This document shows, one piece after another, positions 27,158 to 33,970 of a DNA stretch of 64,000 nucleotides. This DNA comes from Gordonia mangrovi (GTDB lineage Bacteria; Actinomycetota; Actinomycetes; Mycobacteriales; Mycobacteriaceae). Made by a program: the position numbers and the translations under genes. The stretch is from contig NZ_CP102850.1 of the NCBI RefSeq assembly GCF_024734075.1, forward strand, positions 3,472,001 through 3,536,000, given 5' to 3'. How positions within the stretch are numbered: position 1 is the first letter of the stretch; every line of letters begins with the position of its first letter. The notes below the pieces were generated by a model, which saw nothing but the letters and a program-made list of their open reading frames with translations, did not search any database and had not been told where the DNA came from.

Positions 27158-28324
27158 TCACCGGTCCCCGCGCGGCAGGCCCAACAGCCGTTCCGCGATC
27201 ACGTTGCGCTGGATCTCATTGGTACCGGCATAGATCGGGCCCGACAGCGAGAACAGGTAGCCGTCCATCCAGGTGTCGTCGATCTCGGCGTCCACGCCCT
27301 GCAGGTCGAGTGCCGTCTCGTGGGTGGCGATGTCCCACTGGGACCAGAAGACCTTGTTGATCGACGATTCCATGCCGAGTTGACCGCCGGCGGCCAGTCG
27401 GCTGACGGTCTGGTAGGTCGACAATTCGTACGCCCGTGCGCCGATCCACGCATCGGCCACGCGCGCATCGACATTCGCGGTCGGATGCAGGCCCTCGTGG
27501 TTGCGCTGCCACAGGTCGGTGAGCCGATCGGTGGTGGCCAGAAACCTGCCGGGGGACCGTAGCGACAGGCCGCGCTCGTTGGCGGCGGTGCTCATCGCCA
27601 CTTTCCAGCCGTTGTCGACGGCGCCGATCACACCGCTGTCTCCCGGGGTGGCCGGATCGTCGGGGACGAAGACATCCTCGAGGAACAGTTCGGCGAATCC
27701 CGGCTCGCCGTCGAGCTGCGCGATCGGGCGGACGGTGACGCCGTCGCTGCGCAGGTCGAACATGAAGTAGGTCAATCCCTTGTGCCGCTGTGCCGCACGG
27801 TCGGTGCGGAACAGTCCGAAGGCCCGGTCGGCGAAGCTCGATCGGGAACTCCACGTCTTCTGGCCGTTCAGCAGCCAACCGCCCTCGGTGCGCGTCGCGG
27901 TGGACCGCAGGGACGCGAGGTCGCTGCCGGCCTCCGGCTCGCTCCACGCCTGACCCCAGATGTCGTCGGCGCGGGCCATGCGGGGCATGATGCGGGCGAG
28001 CTGATCGGGATGTGCGTGCTCGAACAAGGTGGGCGCGAGCAGGAAGATCCCGTTCTGGCTGACCCGTCCGGGCGCGCCGGCGCGGTAGTACTCCTCCTCG
28101 AAGATCACCCAGTGCAGCAACGGCACGTCGCGGCCGCCGAACTCTTCGGGCCAACTCACCACCGACATCCGGTCGGCGGCCATCGTTCGCTCCCACTCGC
28201 GGTGCGCCTCGAACCCCTCGGCGGTGTCCATCGAGGGCAGCGGCTCGGCGGGGACATGCTCGCCGAGCCACCCACGCACCTCGGCGCGGAACCGCTCGGC
28301 GGCCTCGTCGAAGAAGAGATCCAT
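27158..28324 (-). CDS. Acyl-CoA dehydrogenase (catalytic-type subunit)
   Basis: Full-length acyl-CoA dehydrogenase of 388 residues with all three domains. The flavin region WGQAWSEPEAGSDLASLRST lies near residue 121 and GWLLNGQKTWSS near 148. The C-terminus has GPIYAGTNEIQRNVIAERLLG, where Ala replaces the Glu of the common EGT motif. A glutamate in AANERGLSL aligns with the isovaleryl-CoA-dehydrogenase-type base, so catalysis may use that position, as proposed for steroid FadEs. The ATG at 28324 starts one base after the hydratase stop. It likely pairs with one or both smaller homologues downstream. Confidence 0.9.
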   Translation of the reverse strand: MDLFFDEAAERFRAEVRGWLGEHVPAEPLPSMDTAEGFEAHREWERTMAADRMSVVSWPEEFGGRDVPLLHWVIFEEEYYRAGAPGRVSQNGIFLLAPTLFEHAHPDQLARIMPRMARADDIWGQAWSEPEAGSDLASLRSTATRTEGGWLLNGQKTWSSRSSFADRAFGLFRTDRAAQRHKGLTYFMFDLRSDGVTVRPIAQLDGEPGFAELFLEDVFVPDDPATPGDSGVIGAVDNGWKVAMSTAANERGLSLRSPGRFLATTDRLTDLWQRNHEGLHPTANVDARVADAWIGARAYELSTYQTVSRLAAGGQLGMESSINKVFWSQWDIATHETALDLQGVDAEIDDTWMDGYLFSLSGPIYAGTNEIQRNVIAERLLGLPRGDR

Positions 28325-28325
28325 G

Positions 28326-29276
28326 TCAGTTCGAGCTCCCGTGACTGTGCGGCCCGCTCGCTGCGCTCCCAGCGGCGTTCGCACCGGAGGACGCCTTCAT
28401 CGACTTGGCGTCCATCCCGCCGAGGGAGTCGCCGCCACTCTCGGCGTTGGCGGCGTGGGCGAAGTGGTGCCAACCGAACACGGAGTCCATCGAGTTGCGC
28501 AGGCCCATCTGGTCCTCACAGATGTTGACGGCCTTCTTGGACAGGAACAGGCCCTGCATGGGCATCGACACCATCTTCTCGGCGAGAAAGTCGACCTTGG
28601 AGGTGAGTTCGTCACGGGTCACGACGTGATTGACCATGCCCCACTCGGCGGCCTGGGTTGCGGTGAACCGTTCGCCGGTGAACAGGATCTCCTTGGCGCG
28701 ACGGGTCCCCAATGCGTAGGCGTGTGCGAAGTACTCGACACCGGGAATACCCATGCGGGCCACCGGGTCGGAGAAGAACGCGTCGTCGGAGGCGACGATG
28801 AAATCGCAGATCCACGCGAGCATCAGTCCGCCGGCGATGCAGGCGCCGTGGACCTGCGCGATCAGCGGTTTGGGGATGTCACGCCAGCGTCGGCACATCC
28901 CCATGTACACCTCCATCTCCCGTGCGAGGCGCTGATCGGCACCCGACTTGTCGGAGTGGTCCCAGTGCAGGGTGGCGACGTTGTCGTAGTAGGTGTCGAA
29001 ATCCTTTTCGGGGGTGCCGATGTCGTGGCCGGCGGAGAAATGCTTGCCGTTGGCCCGCAACACGATCACCTTCACCGCGGCGTCGTCGACGGCCTTGCGG
29101 AACGCCGCATCCAGCGAATAGGTCATCACCGAGTTCTGCGCGTTGCGGTATTCGGGACGGTTGAGCGTCACATACGCGACGGCGTTCTCGGGGCCGCCGA
29201 CCTCGTAGGCGACCGGCGACGACTCGGGCCCCAGGTCGTCGGGGCCGAGTGTGGGCGGGATCACGGCATCACTCAT
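28326..29276 (-). CDS. Enoyl-CoA hydratase/isomerase family protein
   Basis: Crotonase-fold protein of 316 residues. The CoA-binding and oxyanion-hole stretches are NGKHFSAGHDIG near residue 80 and QVHGACIAGGLMLAWICDF near 142-160. The long C-terminal tail (about 40 residues rich in Ser, Gly, His) is unusual. The usual catalytic Glu pair is not clear: DPVARMGIPGVEY lies where the second acid would be. It is first in an operon with three acyl-CoA dehydrogenases and sits behind a KstR2-type box. From memory, M. tuberculosis EchA13 is of similar length and order. Substrate unknown. Confidence 0.88.
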   Translation of the reverse strand: MSDAVIPPTLGPDDLGPESSPVAYEVGGPENAVAYVTLNRPEYRNAQNSVMTYSLDAAFRKAVDDAAVKVIVLRANGKHFSAGHDIGTPEKDFDTYYDNVATLHWDHSDKSGADQRLAREMEVYMGMCRRWRDIPKPLIAQVHGACIAGGLMLAWICDFIVASDDAFFSDPVARMGIPGVEYFAHAYALGTRRAKEILFTGERFTATQAAEWGMVNHVVTRDELTSKVDFLAEKMVSMPMQGLFLSKKAVNICEDQMGLRNSMDSVFGWHHFAHAANAESGGDSLGGMDAKSMKASSGANAAGSAASGPHSHGSSN

Positions 29277-29293
29277 GACCCCGAGCCTAACCT

Positions 29294-29307
29294 AGCAAGT
29301 GCTTGGT
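29294..29307. promoter_or_regulatory. KstR2-type operator of the hydratase/dehydrogenase operon
   Basis: AGCAAGTGCTTGGT fits the KstR2 consensus AnCAAGnnCTTGnT at every fixed position. It lies 18 bases upstream of the hydratase start. KstR2 controls degradation of steroid rings C and D (HIP) in mycobacteria. Confidence 0.75.
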
Positions 29308-29343
29308 TGGTAGTTCGAGGTGCGACGTGCCGGCGATGCGGAC

Positions 29344-30243
29344 TCAGCTCAGTTGTGCGGAGATCGCGGCCGCAGCCGAGCAGGTCGCCCCGGCGAGCTC
29401 GCGGAGTCCGTCGGCGGTGAGGGTGGTGTTGGGGCAGGCCACGATGGCGGCCACGGCGTGGCCCTCGGCGTCGCGGATCGGGGCCCCGACCGTCACCACC
29501 GCGACGTCGCCGATGAGCTCCCCGGGCAGGTAGTCGATCACCGACAGTTCGGTGAGCAGGTCGCCGACGCGCGATCGGAGGTGTTCGGACATGGTGTCGA
29601 GTGAACTCAGCGCCTCGACCATGGCGACGTGGTCGTCGGTCATCCGCTCGATCGAGTACCCGCGATCGGCCACCACGTCGAGGACCTCGCGGAGTCGGTC
29701 GCGAGTGGCCAGCGGAGCTGTGCCGAGCCACTCGGCGCGAACTCGTGCGGGCTCGAAGGCGATGAACTCGCGGCAGATCGGCGGCCGCAGCCGTACGCGT
29801 TGTCCGTGCCGAAACCACGGTGACGGGTCGTCACCGGCGAGTGGTGCCGGGACCACGTGATCGGCGACGGTGATGGTGTCGAGGGCGGTGCGCCGGGCCA
29901 CGAAGTAGGCGATGCCGAAGCGCTCGCTCAGTTGGTGGGCGGCCACTCCGGCCCACCGGTCCAGGTGATCGGACTGTCGGGCGCTTCGGGCGAGCGTCAC
30001 GAAACCCGGCCCGATCACGTACCGGCCGGAGTCGGGTTCCCGCAGCAACCAGCCGTGGGCGACGAGTTCACCCACAATGGCGTGTGCGGTGGCGCGCGAG
30101 AACCCGGTGTGACGGACAATCTCGGCAAGCGTCAGCGACGGGTTGTCCGATCCGGCGAGGAGTTCGAGGATGCTGATCACGCGGGCGGTCGGCGGCGAGC
30201 CCGGTTGACGTGCGTCAGCAGACTCACCTACGGTCTGTGTCAC
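29344..30243 (-). CDS. IclR-family transcriptional regulator
   Basis: IclR-type regulator of 299 residues. The N-terminal winged helix is at residues about 20-80 (ARVISILELLAGSD, LTLAEIVRHTGFSRATAHAI, and RYVIGPGFVTLA). The effector domain follows, with RHGQRVRLRPPICREFIAF and GAPIRDAEGHAVAAIV. It is divergent from cysD with 46 bases between the starts, and a palindrome at 30259-30274 sits there. Its 3' end converges on no gene but faces the hydratase promoter, so it could control either operon. The inducer cannot be read. Confidence 0.88.
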   Translation of the reverse strand: MTQTVGESADARQPGSPPTARVISILELLAGSDNPSLTLAEIVRHTGFSRATAHAIVGELVAHGWLLREPDSGRYVIGPGFVTLARSARQSDHLDRWAGVAAHQLSERFGIAYFVARRTALDTITVADHVVPAPLAGDDPSPWFRHGQRVRLRPPICREFIAFEPARVRAEWLGTAPLATRDRLREVLDVVADRGYSIERMTDDHVAMVEALSSLDTMSEHLRSRVGDLLTELSVIDYLPGELIGDVAVVTVGAPIRDAEGHAVAAIVACPNTTLTADGLRELAGATCSAAAAISAQLS

Positions 30244-30258
30244 ATAGTCAATGCTTAG

Positions 30259-30274
30259 TGTCGAGTATTCGACA
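30259..30274. promoter_or_regulatory. Palindrome between IclR gene and cysD
   Basis: TGTCGA-GTAT-TCGACA is a perfect six-base-arm inverted repeat 15 bases upstream of cysD and 15 bases upstream of the IclR start. It is well placed as an operator for the IclR protein or for a sulfur regulator acting on cysD. Confidence 0.55.
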
Positions 30275-30289
30275 TGTCAAGGAGAGCGT

Positions 30290-31252
30290 ATGGTTTCGAG
30301 CGCTACAGGTGCACAAAGCGCGGGTGCCCGAGACGGTCGTGTGCACCACGGCTACGAGTTGACTCATCTCGCGGCGCTCGAGGCCGAATCGGTGCACATC
30401 ATGCGTGAGGTGGCCGCGACCTTTGAGCGGCCGGTGTTGCTGTTCTCCGGCGGCAAGGACTCGGTGGTGATGTTCCACCTGGCGCAGAAGGCGTTCTGGC
30501 CGGCGCCGGTTCCGTTCCCGCTGATGCATGTCGACACCGGTCACAACTTCGACGAGGTGATCGAGTACCGCGACCGGGTCGTCGAACAGACGGGTGTGCG
30601 CCTGGTGGTGAGTTCGGTACAGGACGACATCGACGCGGGCCGGGTCGTAGAGGACACCGGTCCCGGGGCGAGTCGCAATCGACTGCAGACCACCGCGCTG
30701 CTGCGGGGCATCCAGGAGCATCGGTTCGATGCGGTGTTCGGTGGAGCGCGTCGAGATGAGGAGAAGGCCCGCGCCAAGGAGCGGGTGTTCAGCTTCCGTG
30801 ACGAGTTCGGCGCATGGGATCCGCGCGCGCAGCGTCCCGAGTTGTGGCAGCTCTACAACGGGCGGCACCACAAGGGTGAGCACATCCGGGTGTTCCCGCT
30901 GAGCAACTGGACCGAACTCGACATCTGGCAGTACATCGCCGCCGAGAACATCGAACTGCCGCCCATCTACTACGCCCATCAGCGCGAGGTGATCCCGCGT
31001 GACGGCATGTATCTGGCGAAAACCCGGTTCCTGCACCAGTATCCGGGTGAGCAGACGCAGGTCGAAACGGTCCGGTTCCGCACCGTCGGCGACGCCACCT
31101 GCACCGGGTGTGTGCTGAGTACCGCCGACACCGTCGAGAAGGTGATCGACGAGATCGCCATCACCCGGGTGACCGAGCGGGGTGCCACCCGCGCTGACGA
31201 CCGGATCTCGGAGGCCGGCATGGAGGATCGGAAGAAGGAGGGCTACTTCTGA
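30290..31252 (+). CDS. cysD: Sulfate adenylyltransferase subunit 2
   Basis: ATP-sulfurylase catalytic subunit of 320 residues. It makes adenosine 5'-phosphosulfate from ATP and sulfate, with CysN as GTPase partner. The PP-loop SGGKDS lies at residues 53-58. RRDEEKARAKERVFSFRD near 165 and the C-terminal ATCTGCVLST and DRKKEGYF are family marks. The ATG at 30290 follows AAGGAGA; an earlier ATG at 30251 lies inside the promoter and is rejected. The stop overlaps the cysNC start by one base. Confidence 0.96.
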   Translation: MVSSATGAQSAGARDGRVHHGYELTHLAALEAESVHIMREVAATFERPVLLFSGGKDSVVMFHLAQKAFWPAPVPFPLMHVDTGHNFDEVIEYRDRVVEQTGVRLVVSSVQDDIDAGRVVEDTGPGASRNRLQTTALLRGIQEHRFDAVFGGARRDEEKARAKERVFSFRDEFGAWDPRAQRPELWQLYNGRHHKGEHIRVFPLSNWTELDIWQYIAAENIELPPIYYAHQREVIPRDGMYLAKTRFLHQYPGEQTQVETVRFRTVGDATCTGCVLSTADTVEKVIDEIAITRVTERGATRADDRISEAGMEDRKKEGYF

Positions 31253-33090
31253 TGCCCAAGGAACTGCTGCGCCTGGCGACCGCGGGTTCGGTCGACGACG
31301 GCAAGTCGACGCTGATCGGGCGGCTGCTGTTCGATTCCAAGACGATCTTCACCGACCAGCTGGAGTCGATCGAACGCACCAGCGCCGAACGGGGCGACGA
31401 GTACGCGAACCTCGCTCTGCTGACCGATGGTCTGCGCGCCGAACGTGAGCAGGGCATCACCATCGACGTCGCCTACCGGTATTTCTCCACGCCCAAACGC
31501 AAATTCATCATCGCCGACACCCCCGGGCATGTGCAGTACACCCGCAACATGGTGACCGGGGCGTCGACGGCCGATCTGGCGATGATCCTGGTCGACGCAC
31601 GCAAAGGTGTCCTCGAGCAGACGCGGCGGCACGCATTCCTGTCGTCGTTGCTCGGCATCCCACACCTGACGATCTGTGTGAACAAGATGGATCTCGTCGA
31701 CTGGTCGCAGGAACGGTTCGACGAGATCTGTGACGAGTTCATCGCCTTCGCGGCGAAGCTGAACGTCACTGATCTGACCTTCATCCCGCTGTCGGCGTTG
31801 CAGGGCGACAACGTCGTCGACCAGTCGGTCAACATGCCGTGGTACGAGGGTCGGCCGCTGCTCAACCATCTGGAGAACGTCTACATCGCCTCGGACCGCA
31901 ACCTGATCGACGCGCGGATGCCGGTGCAGTACGTGATCCGTCCGCAGCGCAGTGACGGCAATGACCACCGCGCCTATGCGGGCACCGTGGCCGGTGGGGT
32001 GTTCTCCCGCGGCGACGAAGTGGTGGTGCTGCCGAGTGGTTTCAGCACCACCATCACCGATATCTGGGCGCCCGGCGGCGACCGGGTCGACGAAGCGTTC
32101 GCGTCGATGGCGGTGTCGATGGAACTCGCCGACGAGATCGACATCGTCCGCGGCGACATGCTGGCACGCCCGAACAACCGCCCCTTCGTCGGCCGTGACA
32201 TCGACGCGATGATGTGTTGGTTCTCCGACGACACCGAGCTGCGCCCGGGTAACCGGTACGTGATGATGTGTGGAACCCGCACCACCCGCGCGCAGATCAG
32301 CGGCCTGAACTACCGGCTCGATGTCAACACCCTGCACCGCGACGGGGAAGCGAAGACGTTGCAGCTCAACGAGATCGCCCGGATCTCGCTGCACACCCAG
32401 CAGCCGCTGCTGTTCGACGCGTACCGCAAGAACCGGGAGACCGGCAGTTTCATCCTGATCGATGAGGCGACCAACAAGACCGTCGGCGCGGGCATGATCA
32501 CCGCGCCGGTCAGCAAGGACAGCCACGTCGTGTGGCAGACCACCAAGGTCACCCGCGAGCAGCGCACCCACCAAGGGGCGACGATCTGGCTGACCGGGTT
32601 GTCGGGGTCGGGTAAATCGTCGTTGGCCGTCGAGCTCGAGCGGCGCATGGTGGCCGAGAGCCGGTTCTCCTACCTCATGGACGGCGACAATCTCCGGCAC
32701 GGCCTCAACGCCGACCTCGGCTTCTCCGACGACGACCGGCGCGAGAACATCCGCCGCACCAGCGAGGTGGCCGCGTTGTTCGCCGATGCGGGCGCGATCG
32801 CCATCGTGTCGTTGATCAGCCCGTTCGCCGACGAACGTCAGCGCGCGCGGGAGATCCACGCCGAGCGGCGCCTGCCGTTCTACGAGATCTTCGTCGACAC
32901 CCCGCTCGAGGTGTGTGAACAGCGCGATCCCAAGGGGCTCTACGCCAAGGCGCGACGCGGCGAGATCAGCCAGTTCACCGGCATCGACTCGCCGTACGAA
33001 CGTCCCCTCAATCCCGATATCCTCGTGACGCCAGCGGATGGCTCACCCGCCGAGGTGGCCCAATCGGTCATCCGCAACCTGGGACTGTAG
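31252..33090 (+). CDS. cysNC: Fused sulfate adenylyltransferase GTPase subunit / APS kinase
   Basis: Bifunctional protein of 612 residues. Residues 1 to about 430 are CysN: GTPase P-loop GSVDDGKST at 12-20, switch region EREQGITIDVAYRYF, DTPGH, and NKMD. Residues about 440-612 are CysC APS kinase: P-loop GLSGSGKSS near 448-456, DGDNLRHGLNADLGFS, and FVDTPLEVCEQRDPKGLY. Together with CysD it converts sulfate to APS and then PAPS. The fusion is the common actinobacterial arrangement. Product PAPS can feed sulfotransferases or reductive assimilation; no PAPS or APS reductase gene is in the window. Confidence 0.96.
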   Translation: MPKELLRLATAGSVDDGKSTLIGRLLFDSKTIFTDQLESIERTSAERGDEYANLALLTDGLRAEREQGITIDVAYRYFSTPKRKFIIADTPGHVQYTRNMVTGASTADLAMILVDARKGVLEQTRRHAFLSSLLGIPHLTICVNKMDLVDWSQERFDEICDEFIAFAAKLNVTDLTFIPLSALQGDNVVDQSVNMPWYEGRPLLNHLENVYIASDRNLIDARMPVQYVIRPQRSDGNDHRAYAGTVAGGVFSRGDEVVVLPSGFSTTITDIWAPGGDRVDEAFASMAVSMELADEIDIVRGDMLARPNNRPFVGRDIDAMMCWFSDDTELRPGNRYVMMCGTRTTRAQISGLNYRLDVNTLHRDGEAKTLQLNEIARISLHTQQPLLFDAYRKNRETGSFILIDEATNKTVGAGMITAPVSKDSHVVWQTTKVTREQRTHQGATIWLTGLSGSGKSSLAVELERRMVAESRFSYLMDGDNLRHGLNADLGFSDDDRRENIRRTSEVAALFADAGAIAIVSLISPFADERQRAREIHAERRLPFYEIFVDTPLEVCEQRDPKGLYAKARRGEISQFTGIDSPYERPLNPDILVTPADGSPAEVAQSVIRNLGL

Positions 33091-33098
33091 GAGACAAC

Positions 33099-33854
33099 GT
33101 GTCGGAGGATCGTGTTCTTGCCGGCGAACTCGCCACCGAGGCCGGACACCTGCTGATGCAGATTCGCGCCGAAAGTGATCTGCGCGGAAAGGAACTCGGC
33201 GCGGAGGGGGACCAGCGGTCGAACGATCTGCTGCTCGAACGGTTGGCGGCGCAACGGCCGGCCGACAAGGTGCTCTCGGAGGAGTCCGCCGACGACAAGA
33301 CACGTTTGGAGGCCTCTCGGGTGTGGATCGTCGACCCGGTCGACGGCACCCGGGAATACGGCACCGACGGGCACGCCGACTGGGCCGTCCATGTCGCGTT
33401 GTGGTCCGCCGCGAGTGGTCTGATCGCCGGTGCGGTGGCATTGCCGGCACTCGGGATCACCTATGTCGACAACGACGATCCGGTGGCCGAAACGGCCGGT
33501 CTCGCGTCGTCGCCCAAGGGGGATCGACCACGCGTGGTGGTGAGTGCCTCACGCGCGCCGGCTTTCTCGCAGGCGGTGGCCGATGCGATCGGCGGCGAGG
33601 TGCTGTCGATGGGGTCGGCCGGCGCCAAGGCGATGGCCGTGGTGCGCGGCGAGGCGGATGCCTATGTGCATGCAGGTGGCCAGTACGAGTGGGACTCGGC
33701 GGCGCCGGTGGCGGTCGCACAGGCGAAAGGTTTGTGGTGCGGCCGGATCGACGGGAGCGCACTGGTCTACAACCAGGACGACACCTATCTGCCTGATCTG
33801 ATCATCTGTCGCCCGGAGTTGCGTGACACCATTCTGTCGGTGACCGCGTCGTAG
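33099..33854 (+). CDS. cysQ: 3'-phosphoadenosine 5'-phosphate phosphatase
   Basis: Inositol-monophosphatase-fold phosphatase of 251 residues, CysQ type, that hydrolyses PAP to AMP and so clears the by-product of PAPS use. Metal and active-site motifs are SEESADD near residue 66, WIVDPVDGTREYG near 75-87, and the C-terminal AGGQYEWDSAAPVAVA near 190-205. A GTG start at 33099 lies eight bases after the cysNC stop. It closes the operon. Some actinobacterial CysQ proteins also act on fructose-1,6-bisphosphate or inositol phosphate, so the PAP role rests on the operon. Confidence 0.93.
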   Translation: MSEDRVLAGELATEAGHLLMQIRAESDLRGKELGAEGDQRSNDLLLERLAAQRPADKVLSEESADDKTRLEASRVWIVDPVDGTREYGTDGHADWAVHVALWSAASGLIAGAVALPALGITYVDNDDPVAETAGLASSPKGDRPRVVVSASRAPAFSQAVADAIGGEVLSMGSAGAKAMAVVRGEADAYVHAGGQYEWDSAAPVAVAQAKGLWCGRIDGSALVYNQDDTYLPDLIICRPELRDTILSVTAS

Positions 33855-33878
33855 CGGACCGTGCTGGATCTCGATACG

Positions 33879-33961
33879 CCCTCCGCTGGCGCTCCGGGCT
33901 ACTCGATCAGCGGAGGGGTGGTCTCGATGGGCGAAACCCGTGAACTCGATCAGCGGAGGGG
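33879..33961. repeat. Intergenic REP-like repeat with direct and inverted copies
   Basis: ACTCGATCAGCGGAGGGG occurs exactly twice, at 33901-33918 and 33944-33961. CCCTCCGCTG at 33879-33888 is the exact inverse of CAGCGGAGGG inside both copies. The wider phrase (cgatacgccctccgctggcg, then cgggctactcgatcagcgg) resembles a palindromic intergenic element I remember as abundant in Gordonia and Rhodococcus genomes. It fills the gap between cysQ and eccA, two convergent genes. Confidence 0.7.
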
Positions 33962-33970
33962 GGATCAGGG

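Noticed and set aside
30251-30289. Upstream ATG for cysD at 30251
   Set aside because: It overlaps the palindrome; the ATG at 30290 has AAGGAGA at proper distance.
31243-32859. 538-codon minus-strand frame opposite cysNC
   Set aside because: It mirrors cysNC, which carries clear GTPase and APS-kinase motifs on the plus strand; the antisense product has none.
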